In this document: in pieces, positions 1 through 7,192 of the stretch
Numbering within the stretch: the stretch's first letter is position 1
Layout: each line of letters begins with the position of its first letter
Source of the DNA: RH-AL1 sp964244495
GTDB taxonomy: Bacteria > Pseudomonadota > Alphaproteobacteria > Rhizobiales > Beijerinckiaceae
Assembly: GCA_964244495.1 (NCBI GenBank)
Contig: CAXTIU010000004.1
Location: forward strand, 186,001 to 250,000
Length of the DNA stretch: 64,000 bases
Direction of reading: 5' to 3'
Notes under the pieces: generated by a model
Database searches by the model: none
Seen by the model: only the letters and a program-made list of their open reading frames with translations
Told to the model about the DNA's origin: nothing
Made by a program: the position numbers and the translations under genes

Positions 1-155
1 CGGCCGATCCCGAGGAGCGCAACCAGCCCGCGCCACGTCGAGACGTGGAAGCCGAGGTAGACCACCACAAGGTCTGGATAGGCCGAGAGGTCGACCGAAA
101 TCGGTCTGCGACCTTCATGTCTGTCACCGCCGGCCGGGATCGTGGACTTTGCCAT
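1..155 (-). CDS. DUF4188 family protein (N-terminal part only)
   Basis: The reading frame starts at an ATG on the minus strand with an AGGAGA-type ribosome site just upstream and runs off the window edge after 51 codons. The visible part contains a segment resembling Asp-Leu-Val-Val-Val-Tyr-Leu-Gly followed by a Thr-Trp-Arg-Gly-Leu stretch, which resembles the start of DUF4188 proteins (small proteins sometimes annotated as monooxygenase-like; function unproven). It is transcribed divergently from a TetR-family gene, and a palindromic operator lies between them, so it is the probable target of that repressor. The assignment rests on about 50 residues. Confidence 0.55.
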   Translation of the reverse strand, partial: MAKSTIPAGGDRHEGRRPISVDLSAYPDLVVVYLGFHVSTWRGLVALLGIG

Positions 156-169
156 GACGTTCTCCTATC

Positions 170-203
170 TACAGTGTAAACATAACGCGGATCTATACAC
201 TGT
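170..203. promoter_or_regulatory. Inverted-repeat operator between DUF4188 and TetR genes
   Basis: The eight bases ACAGTGTA (171-178) are repeated as the exact reverse complement TACACTGT (196-203), separated by 17 bases. The left arm with its preceding T is itself a palindrome, TACA-G-TGTA. The element sits between two divergent start regions, the usual place for a TetR operator, and overlaps the likely 5 prime end of the tetR gene. Binding is inferred. Confidence 0.65.
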
Positions 204-784
204 CAACATCGAAAGCGAGAAGCGCCTACCATCACGGTGACCTGCGCGAGGCGCTTCTCGCAGGGGCGCTCGCCATGCTGGAGCAGGGCGCGGATCCGGC
301 CGTGCTCAGCCTCCGCGAGGTCGCCCGCCGCGCCGGCGTTTCGGCGATGGCGCCCTACCGTCATTTCGCCGACAAGGACGCGCTGCTCGCCGCCGTCGCG
401 ACCATCGGCTTCGACCGGCTGGCGGAGGCGCTGCGGCTGGCCGAGCGCGATCTGTTGGGCCGTGCAGCGCTGATCGCGCAGGGTGTCGCCTACGTCGTCT
501 TCGCCTGCGCCAATCCGGCCCTCTTCAGGTTGATGTTCGGCGCCGCCGTGGCCACCAAGGAAGGCGATCTGGCGCGCGCCGGCATGGCGACGTTCGGCGT
601 TCTCGCCGACCGCGTCGCGACCGTCAGCCCTGCGGGCGGCGCGCCCGATTGGGCGTTGGCCAGCTGGGCGCTCGTACACGGGTTGGCCATGCTGGCGGTC
701 GATGGTCAGCTGACGGTCTTCGACGCGAGCCCAGCCGCCGTCGCCGAGCGCATCACGACGCTGATGACGAACGGGATGCGTTGA
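200..784 (+). CDS. TetR/AcrR family regulator (WHG-type C-terminal domain)
   Basis: Transcriptional repressor. The N-terminal part has the typical Tyr-His-His-Gly-Asp-Leu start of helix 1 (about residues 10-15), then a helix-turn-helix (LREVARRAGVSAMAPYRHF) with the PYRHF recognition helix. The C-terminal half resembles the TetR_C WHG ligand domain. The first in-frame ATG (275) would cut off most of helix 1, so the true start must lie upstream; the only reasonable codon just before the conserved helix is CTG at 200, inside the palindromic operator. No ATG, GTG or TTG is available there. It probably represses itself and the divergent DUF4188 gene. Family certain, start uncertain. Confidence 0.8.
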   Translation: MSTSKARSAYHHGDLREALLAGALAMLEQGADPAVLSLREVARRAGVSAMAPYRHFADKDALLAAVATIGFDRLAEALRLAERDLLGRAALIAQGVAYVVFACANPALFRLMFGAAVATKEGDLARAGMATFGVLADRVATVSPAGGAPDWALASWALVHGLAMLAVDGQLTVFDASPAAVAERITTLMTNGMR

Positions 785-1073
785 GCTGGAACCCCTCGCT
801 CGTCGAGGCGGCCGCGATGCGCGGCTGGTGGCGTCGCAACGACGTGTCGGCGCCGCCCACGGTGTGCCCGACACGATCCGCCGGCACGGCCATGTGGCGG
901 CACGCCTGCCGCAATCCGGCGTTGACTCCGCGCAACAGTCAGCGGCAGCGATTCGTGAGAAGCTTCGCGCCGAGTCGGCACGGATGGGCGCGGAGGTCGT
1001 CGGACGAGCCGACCTCGTCGACATCCGTGCGGGAGACCGCGATGAACGGCGTGGCGCGAGCTGGAAGGAAACC

Positions 1074-2006
1074 ATGATCCAAACGTGTCGCCGTCGAGCT
1101 TTCGTCGCCGTGGGTCTCCTGGTCCAGGCCTTGGCGACGCCGTTGGCGTTGACGCCGTTGCTTTGCTCGCCGGTTTCGGCCGAACCCGCCGAGGGTGCGG
1201 GCGGGGCGAAGGGCGAGGGCGACAAGGAGGGCGACGGGAACGACCTCGACACCGAGCACATCTTCGGCTTCGCCGAGGGATCGGACATCGGAGCGAAGGG
1301 CGAGCGCGAGATCGAGAACATCACCGTCGGCAGCTTCGGTAAGATCGGCAGCTACAACCAAGTCGATACGGAAACCTCGTTCCGCTACAGCGTCGCGGAC
1401 AGGCTGCGCCTCTCGATTGGGACGCTCACGGACGCCACCACCATCCACGACGTGCTGGGTCTCGATAATCGCACCGCCATCACCTTCAGCGGCGTGATCG
1501 CGGAGGCGCGTCTCAACATCGTCGACGACCGAACGCACGCCTACGGCCTCAGCCTCTCGTTCAACCCCTCAGCCCGGCAATTCGACCCCTTGTCCGGAGC
1601 CAGGCAGAACTACACCGCCCTTCCCTTGACCGTCCTGTACAACGCGGCGCTGGTCCCCTCGAAACTGCTGGCGGCGGTCAACCTCGTCTACACGCCCGCC
1701 TTCTTCCCCGCCGCTCCGGGCGGTGCCGGCCATAACGACGACGTCGCCGTTCTCGCCGACTTGGCCTACGCCGTCACGCCCAAGGTGTTCCTGGGGGGCG
1801 AGCTTCGCCACGACACCCTGTTCCAGGCCGGCCTGCCGACCGCCCACGCCCTGTTCCTGGGACCCAGCGTCTTCTACCAGCTGACGCCCGCCTTCGATGT
1901 CAAGGTCGCCTGGGCCATCCAAGTGCCGGACGTCGCGGCGCGGAGCCTCGACCTGGGGATATTCGAGCGCCATCAGGTCGAGCTGCAGTTCGCCTACGGC
2001 TTCTGA
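1074..2006 (+). CDS. Outer-membrane beta-barrel protein (hypothetical)
   Basis: 310 residues. The start ATG has a GGAAGGAA ribosome site six bases upstream. Residues 1-36 form a signal peptide (basic start, hydrophobic core, SPVSA cleavage region). A low-complexity Gly/Glu/Lys/Asp linker (about 37-60) follows, then alternating hydrophobic strands ending in Phe (final residues FAYGF), as in outer-membrane barrels. I do not recognise a specific family; it could be a transporter-like or structural barrel. It lies 202 bases upstream of the rhodopsin gene on the same strand, so a link between the two is possible but not shown. The 289 bases before it (785-1073) show no gene. Confidence 0.65.
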   Translation: MIQTCRRRAFVAVGLLVQALATPLALTPLLCSPVSAEPAEGAGGAKGEGDKEGDGNDLDTEHIFGFAEGSDIGAKGEREIENITVGSFGKIGSYNQVDTETSFRYSVADRLRLSIGTLTDATTIHDVLGLDNRTAITFSGVIAEARLNIVDDRTHAYGLSLSFNPSARQFDPLSGARQNYTALPLTVLYNAALVPSKLLAAVNLVYTPAFFPAAPGGAGHNDDVAVLADLAYAVTPKVFLGGELRHDTLFQAGLPTAHALFLGPSVFYQLTPAFDVKVAWAIQVPDVAARSLDLGIFERHQVELQFAYGF

Positions 2007-2208
2007 GGCAGCGACCCCGCCGCCTGCAGGGATGAGGTATCTCCCGCTTCGGGTGACGACGCGTCCCACTGGCGATGCTCTCCGGCCCGACACCATGTGC
2101 GCAACGGGCGCGGAAACCGCGACGACGATCTGACATTGAAGAGACTCACGGCGCCCCGTCGCGGCGGCGCCGGCCTTTCGTCCTCACGCGAGACTCGTCA
2201 GAGGTTCG

Positions 2209-2970
2209 ATGACCCCTCGGTTCTGGCTCTGGCTCGGCTTCATCGGCATGTCCGCCGGCGCGGCGCTCATCCTACTTGTCGGCAAGCGCCGCACCACGGC
2301 GGAGGAGGGCGACACCATCATCCACGGCATCGTGCCGATCATCGCCGCCTGCTCCTACCTCGCCATGGCGGCGGGTCAGGGCAGCATCGTCCTGCCGGCG
2401 GGACCCGAGTCTGGGCACGCGCTGCGCGTCTTCTACTTCGCGCGCTACATCGACTGGTCGTTCACCACGCCGCTCCTGCTGCTCGGCCTCGCCGGCACGG
2501 CGATGCACAGCGGCAGGCGCCGATCCGCCGCGGTATGGGGCATGCTGGCGTCCGACCTCGTGATGATCGTCACCGCGCTGTGCTTCGGCCTATCCGGCGT
2601 CGCCTGGATCAAGTGGACGTGGTTCGCCATCTCGTGCGGGGCGTTCCTCGCGGTCTTCTACGCCATCTTCGTGCAGCTGCGCGAGGAGAACGCCGCCGAG
2701 CGCGAGGACACGCGGCGGGACTTCAAGCGTGACGCCGCCTTCCTGTCGGTCCTCTGGCTGGCCTATCCGCTCATCCTGTTGCTCGACGAGGACGGCCTCG
2801 GGGTTCTCGGCGCGACGCTCTCGGTCGCCCTGATCGCCCTGGTCGATCTCACGGCCAAGGTGGTTTACGGCCTTTTGGCGACGGTGGAGACGGCGCGACG
2901 CGTGGATCGCGACCTCGCGAGCGGCACCCCGCTCGCGCCGAGCCGGGGACGACGTGCGGCGGCCGAATGA
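2209..2970 (+). CDS. Microbial (type 1) rhodopsin, DTG-type proton pump candidate
   Basis: 253 residues, seven membrane helices, the normal length for bacterial ion-pumping rhodopsins. Helix C contains RYIDWSFTTP: Arg79, Asp82 (equivalent to the Asp85 proton acceptor of bacteriorhodopsin) and Thr86 (Thr89). The proton-donor position (Asp96) is Gly93, giving an Asp-Thr-Gly motif. Helix F keeps Trp183, Tyr186 and Pro187. Helix G has DLTAK with counter-ion Asp213 and Lys217, the retinal Schiff-base lysine. Leu90, at the colour-tuning site, suggests green absorption. The presence of both aspartates favours outward proton pumping; lack of a donor carboxylate suggests a slow or unusual reprotonation step. 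No retinal-synthesis gene (blh, crt) is nearby, so retinal must come from elsewhere. Sensory function cannot be excluded, but no transducer gene is adjacent. Confidence 0.93.
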   Translation: MTPRFWLWLGFIGMSAGAALILLVGKRRTTAEEGDTIIHGIVPIIAACSYLAMAAGQGSIVLPAGPESGHALRVFYFARYIDWSFTTPLLLLGLAGTAMHSGRRRSAAVWGMLASDLVMIVTALCFGLSGVAWIKWTWFAISCGAFLAVFYAIFVQLREENAAEREDTRRDFKRDAAFLSVLWLAYPLILLLDEDGLGVLGATLSVALIALVDLTAKVVYGLLATVETARRVDRDLASGTPLAPSRGRRAAAE

Positions 2971-3039
2971 AGGGGCCTGGGCGGAGGTGGGCGCCTGGGC
3001 CGGCATGGACCGCTCCCTCTCCGCCCGCGACTTCCGAGT

Positions 3040-3060
3040 CGGTCGCGAGCGTCGCGACCG
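3040..3060. other. Perfect 9-bp inverted repeat with 3-base loop downstream of rhodopsin
   Basis: CGGTCGCGA at 3040-3048 and its exact reverse complement at 3052-3060 flank the loop GCG. There is no T-tract after it, so it is a weak candidate for a terminator; it may instead be an RNA stabiliser at the rhodopsin mRNA end. Confidence 0.35.
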
Positions 3061-3118
3061 CGGAACCTTGGCGGCGAGCCGCGCTTGAGGGTCATCAATC
3101 CCGGAAGCGAGGTTCTCG

Positions 3119-3475
3119 ATGACAATCGTGGTCGTCAACAGCAACGACACGTCGGTCAGCTCCGAAGGGGAGGTCACGCTCGCCGCCGGCGTCGGCATGT
3201 CCATGCGCCTATGGCGCAACGAGGAGCCCCACGCGAAGTCGCCGCATCGTAGCCCCTACGAGACGCTCGGCTACGTGATCGCGGGCAAGGCCGAGCTGGT
3301 GATGGAGGGACAAACCGTCCTGCTCACGCCAGGTTGCTCATGGCTGGTGCCTGCCAACGCGGAGCACACGTACAAGGTGATCGAGTCCTTCTCCGCCGTG
3401 GAGTGCAACGCGCCGCCGCAGCAAAGGCCGATCGACTTCAGCCACGGCAGCGGCGTGACGATGCCGCGCACCTGA
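3119..3475 (+). CDS. Small cupin-domain protein
   Basis: 118 residues, a single cupin_2 barrel. Motif 1 runs around His43 to Glu48 and Gly51, and motif 2 (PGCSWLVPANAEHTY) supplies His83; these would bind a metal ion. A full His-x-His pair is not evident in motif 1, so metal binding is partial or different. Single-domain cupins act in many reactions or as binding proteins, so the function is unknown. It ends 24 bases before the convergent end of a Crp/Fnr gene. Confidence 0.8.
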   Translation: MTIVVVNSNDTSVSSEGEVTLAAGVGMSMRLWRNEEPHAKSPHRSPYETLGYVIAGKAELVMEGQTVLLTPGCSWLVPANAEHTYKVIESFSAVECNAPPQQRPIDFSHGSGVTMPRT

Positions 3476-3499
3476 GGTGCTGGGTCCACGCAGGATAGC

Positions 3500-4288
3500 T
3501 CAAAGCGGACCGATCAAGCGCCGGTACTCCGCTTCCGGCTGCCCGTAGGCGTCCCCAGCGAACTCCTCCAGACCGGCCCGGTTGACGATGGTCACGTAAC
3601 CCCGGTCGGCCTTGATGTACCCGTTGCCTTCCAGGACGTGCAGCGCATTGGTGACGCTCGGCCGCCGGACAGAGAGCATGATCGACATGAACTCGTGGGT
3701 GAGGTGAAGATCGTCGCTGCTGACGCAGTCGTGGCACATGAGAAGCCATCGGGCTAGCCGCTCGTCGATCTGATGGACCGCATTGGTCAGGGCCGTATAG
3801 GTGGTCTGCACCATCAAGATCTGAGCGAACCGCACCAGTACGTCCCGCAAGCTCGCGCTTCGTCGAAGGGCCTCCAGGAGGGTCATGCGATCGATCCGGT
3901 GAGCGGAACCCGCCAGTTGGATTCCGATGCTCGTCGGGACGCGGTCGGAGCCGAGCACGACCGCAGGGGTCACGAAGCCTTCGCACCCGATGACGCCGGC
4001 CTCGGTGACTTGGCCTTCGGGCGAGCTGACCACGACGGAGGCAACCCCTTCCTCGATGAAGAAGACGTCGCGGATCGACGTGTTCGGCTCGACGAGGTTG
4101 AGGGACTGCGGACAGTCCACGAATTCGAGGCTTGGAGCGAGAAGAGCGAAATCATCTGTCGAGAGTCGACTCAGAATAGTATTTCGCAGTACGGTTTGGG
4201 CGATAATGGGCACATGTTCTCTCGCTGCAAAGGCGAGAGCGCAAGCGGATCTCCCAAGCGTCCGTAAGCCGGAATGTTCGGACGGCAC
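3500..4288 (-). CDS. Crp/Fnr family transcriptional regulator
   Basis: 262 residues: N-terminal cyclic-nucleotide-type effector barrel (about 40-150), dimer helix, then a C-terminal winged helix in which LTHEFMSIMLSVRRPSVTNAL forms the helix-turn-helix. There is no N-terminal Cys cluster, so it is not an Fnr oxygen sensor. A GTG at 4213 is an alternative start that would give a more usual length. The protein is closely similar to a frameshifted paralogue at 11.7-12.4 kb, especially over the C-terminal 80 residues. It is divergent from a second, different Crp/Fnr gene. Ligand and targets are unknown. Confidence 0.87.
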   Translation of the reverse strand: MPSEHSGLRTLGRSACALAFAAREHVPIIAQTVLRNTILSRLSTDDFALLAPSLEFVDCPQSLNLVEPNTSIRDVFFIEEGVASVVVSSPEGQVTEAGVIGCEGFVTPAVVLGSDRVPTSIGIQLAGSAHRIDRMTLLEALRRSASLRDVLVRFAQILMVQTTYTALTNAVHQIDERLARWLLMCHDCVSSDDLHLTHEFMSIMLSVRRPSVTNALHVLEGNGYIKADRGYVTIVNRAGLEEFAGDAYGQPEAEYRRLIGPL

Positions 4289-4435
4289 GAAGTCTTTAGC
4301 AGGTAAGTCGCCTGACTCCCTTAAGAAATCTCGAGATGATAGCGAATTCGATCAGTCGGTAAGATATCGTACAAAGCTACGTCACAGGGTGTAATTTGGT
4401 ACCGGCATCCCCACGATTCGCGGAAGGGGATAGCG

Positions 4436-5182
4436 ATGGCCGATGTCTTTCTGGCGAAGATCCAGCGCTGCGGTCTTCCTTACGATGACTTCACCATTCT
4501 CGCGTCGCAGTACCGTGGTACGACGCATGTTCCCGCGCATGCCGACATCCTCGACTGCGACGTCCAATCCAAACATCTCGTGGTCCTCGTGCGAGGCTGG
4601 GCGTGCAAATATCAGATCATGCGCGACGGCGGCCGACAGATCGTTTCCATTCACTTGCCCGGCGAGATCTGCAACCTCGACAGCCTCCTTCGCGTCTCGA
4701 CGCGAAGGAGGCTGTCGAGGTTCACGTTGTCCAGCGTCTCGGCGATGAGCGACTGCCATGTCGCGACCTTCGCGATCGATTGGCTGAACAAGACCATCGA
4801 CGAGCGTCCCAGGATCCGCGACCTGTTCTGGTCATTGATGGTCGACGAGAACGCCGCCATCACCGATCGCGTCATCAGCCTCGGCGGCCGTTCGTCACGC
4901 CAGCGAGTGGCGCACTTCCTGCTCGACCTGCTCAGCCGTCTCGAGGCTCTCGGCCAGGCCGCGCAGGGTACGCTGCGGCTGCCGCTGACGCAGGAGGACA
5001 TCGGTGACGCCCTCGGCCTGAGCACTGTCCACGTCAACAGGACTCTGCAGGCCCTGCGGGACGAAGGGCTCGTTGTCGCGAAGGGGCGCACCTACACGGT
5101 CCGCGATCGCGGCCGGCTTCAGGCGCTGGCGACCGGCACCGCGTGGCCGATGCGGCCTTCGGTCGAAGCGGCGGCGAGCTGA
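4436..5182 (+). CDS. Crp/Fnr family transcriptional regulator with internal hairpin
   Basis: 248 residues. The effector-domain signature GRQIVSIHLPGEICNLDSLL and a C-terminal HTH_Crp winged helix (LTQEDIGDALGLSTVHVNRTLQALRDEGLV) are both clear. In between, residues coded by 4673-4722 come from a perfect inverted repeat: the first arm codes NLDSLLRV and the second a Thr-Arg-Arg-Arg-Leu-Ser-Arg stretch, which does not look like the usual effector-domain strand. The reading frame stays open across it. The start has a GGAAGGGG site upstream. The 147-base AT-richer spacer to the divergent Crp/Fnr gene must carry promoters for both. Confidence 0.85.
   Translation: MADVFLAKIQRCGLPYDDFTILASQYRGTTHVPAHADILDCDVQSKHLVVLVRGWACKYQIMRDGGRQIVSIHLPGEICNLDSLLRVSTRRRLSRFTLSSVSAMSDCHVATFAIDWLNKTIDERPRIRDLFWSLMVDENAAITDRVISLGGRSSRQRVAHFLLDLLSRLEALGQAAQGTLRLPLTQEDIGDALGLSTVHVNRTLQALRDEGLVVAKGRTYTVRDRGRLQALATGTAWPMRPSVEAAAS
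4673..4722. repeat. Perfect 23-bp inverted repeat (4-base loop) inside a crp/fnr gene
   Basis: Bases 4673-4695 and 4700-4722 are exact reverse complements, separated only by CTCG. The arms begin AACCTCGACAGCC and end with its complement GGCTGTCGAGGTT. The structure lies wholly in coding sequence and keeps the frame (50 bases). It looks like a local inverted duplication. Confidence 0.95.
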
Positions 5183-5268
5183 TCGCCGACACGGCCATTG
5201 GCGCATGCCCTCCCATGCGTGGACTTTTGGAGACCGGGACGCAGCTTGCTCCCGCATCCCCCGGGACC

Positions 5269-6603
5269 TCATCTCAGTCGTAATCTCGCGTCCTCGGCCC
5301 CGGTCAGCTCACCGAGCAGGCTGTCGAGGCGCGTGAGATTCTCGGTGGTCAGCCGCCCACGGCAGCCCTCGACCACGCGGGCGCCCCTGGCGACGACGCG
5401 GCGGCGCAATCCTTCCTCTTGGATCGTCGAGGCGACGTCGTGCACCAGCCGCAGCAGACGACGGCTGACGGCGAAATCCGTCGTCGCGTAAGCACGGATC
5501 TGCTCGATGGCCGTATCCAGCAGGTCCTCGATGTCCATCCAAGGCACGCTCACCCGCAGCACGTGCGGCGGATTGTAGACGCGGGTTTCCGGCGGAAGGC
5601 GCGACATCCAGCGGATCAGGATGCGGGTGAGCTGGTCGATGCAGCTGATCGCGGTGCTCGGATCGTTGACGGCCGGCGAGATGGCGCGCAGCGCGATATC
5701 GACGATCTGAAGGACGCCGAACTCGACGTCCTGCTGCAGCGTCCGCATCGGCCCGATGTCGAAGGCCGCCGTTAGGTCGACCGCGCGATCGTGATCGACC
5801 CGGCTGCGCCGCGACACCGTCAGCAGCGGCACGCCGGCCGGCACGAACTGGCCGACCTTGCGGGTGACCCGGACGCGGAACTGGTGCGACTTGGCGAACT
5901 CGACGAGGCGGGGGATGTCGATGAAGCGAATGTAGCCCGACACCTCGCTCAGGATCGGGATCTCGCGTCCGCCGTCATCGGACGCGAGCGTTTCCGAGAG
6001 GGCGTAGACGCCTCTTGGGTGCGGCATCAACTCGTCGATGACGGTCTCCGTCTCGCGCGCGATGCGGTCGACGATGTGGTTGACGCTGATCGCCTGCGAG
6101 ATGTGCTGAATGAAGAACAGCAGGCAGCCGACGCAGAGCAGGGCGAGCCCCATCGCCCCCGCCACGGTGGCGATGGGTGCAACGGGCACCGGCACCGAGC
6201 GCGCCGCCGGCATCGCCGCGACACAATAGGAGAAGGTGCCGAGGAAGATCCCCAGCGTGTACTGCGTGGTGCGGTCACGCGAGAAGCTGATGAGGATGCG
6301 CGGCGAGAACTGCATGGAGGCGAGCGTCAGCGTCATCAGCAGGATGGCGAAGACGATCGACACCACCGTCATCGTCGAGGTCGCGATTACCGTCAGGATC
6401 GCCTGGGCGACCTGGGGGTCGGAGCGCGTCGGGAAGAGCGTGGCTGGGACCCAGGCCGCCGCGAGCGGCTCGGCCTCCTCGAGGGAGGAGGCGACGGCCC
6501 CGGCGCAGCCGAGCGCGACGACGATGACGAGCGGCCTGACGAGGAACCCGCCGCGCAGCGCGTACGCCGCCGATCGAAGACGCAGGGGCAGGAATTTAAG
6601 CAA
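5269..6603 (-). CDS. DUF2254 family membrane protein
   Basis: 444 residues. The N-terminal third has about four membrane helices (roughly residues 20-45, 70-100, 115-135, 145-170), followed by a large soluble part containing a conserved-looking SPAVNDPSTAISCIDQL segment, matching the architecture of DUF2254 (predicted membrane proteins of unknown function found in many proteobacteria). It converges with the Crp/Fnr gene (86-base gap) and heads the same strand as the transporter genes that follow upstream. Family assignment is fairly sure; function unknown. Confidence 0.8.
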   Translation of the reverse strand: MLKFLPLRLRSAAYALRGGFLVRPLVIVVALGCAGAVASSLEEAEPLAAAWVPATLFPTRSDPQVAQAILTVIATSTMTVVSIVFAILLMTLTLASMQFSPRILISFSRDRTTQYTLGIFLGTFSYCVAAMPAARSVPVPVAPIATVAGAMGLALLCVGCLLFFIQHISQAISVNHIVDRIARETETVIDELMPHPRGVYALSETLASDDGGREIPILSEVSGYIRFIDIPRLVEFAKSHQFRVRVTRKVGQFVPAGVPLLTVSRRSRVDHDRAVDLTAAFDIGPMRTLQQDVEFGVLQIVDIALRAISPAVNDPSTAISCIDQLTRILIRWMSRLPPETRVYNPPHVLRVSVPWMDIEDLLDTAIEQIRAYATTDFAVSRRLLRLVHDVASTIQEEGLRRRVVARGARVVEGCRGRLTTENLTRLDSLLGELTGAEDARLRLR

Positions 6604-6685
6604 CGCGGGGCCTCACGCGGATCGTAATGCGTCGTCCCCACCAAAGCATCCGGCGCCGGCCCCGTCACGTCCGGTTCCGCCGCCA

Positions 6686-7159
6686 TCAAGCCGGATGGAA
6701 GGTGAGCGTGCGGCGACCCTCCGGCCGCGCTCTTTCCCGAACCACGAGGCAGCGCGCGTAGACGACCGCCAGCAGGCCGAGCCCGGCGATGGTGTGGTGG
6801 AAGAGGGCGGCCGCCGACAGCGAGAAGAGGTAGAAGATCCGGAGCTGCAGGAAGTCCGCCTGGAACCGCAGCGACCGAACGTTGATCGCCCGCAGATCAT
6901 GGCGTGTCTGGAGCCTGTCGTCGCACACCATCATTCTCGCGTCGTAGAACAACCCGATGCCGATCAGGAAGATGCTGTTCGCCGACACCTTCGCCATCGA
7001 GCAGCCGCGCAGGATCCGCACCAACGTATCGGCACCCACCGGTATCAGGGCGATCAGCATGCGGAAGGTGCCGATCCTGGTACCGAAGCAATCGAGCATC
7101 GTGTCGCAGACACGCTGGAAGAGGCCCACGACGGCGAGGTCCAGTCGAAACACCCTCAT
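6686..7159 (-). CDS. Hypothetical membrane protein
   Basis: 157 residues with hydrophobic stretches at about 33-48, 58-72 and 108-138, which suggests two or three membrane helices. It ends 82 bases before DUF2254 and begins 33 bases after the KimA-like gene, all on the minus strand, so it may be cotranscribed with them. I do not recognise the family. The opposite strand also has a long open frame here, as expected at this GC content, so reality rests on the membrane-like composition and the tidy spacing. Confidence 0.55.
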   Translation of the reverse strand: MRVFRLDLAVVGLFQRVCDTMLDCFGTRIGTFRMLIALIPVGADTLVRILRGCSMAKVSANSIFLIGIGLFYDARMMVCDDRLQTRHDLRAINVRSLRFQADFLQLRIFYLFSLSAAALFHHTIAGLGLLAVVYARCLVVRERARPEGRRTLTFHPA

Positions 7160-7192
7160 CCTCCGTTCCCGTCGCCGTCAAGCCGCCGACGC

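Noticed and set aside
3040..3060. Intrinsic terminator for the rhodopsin gene
   Set aside because: The hairpin is perfect but has no T-run; kept only as a structural feature.
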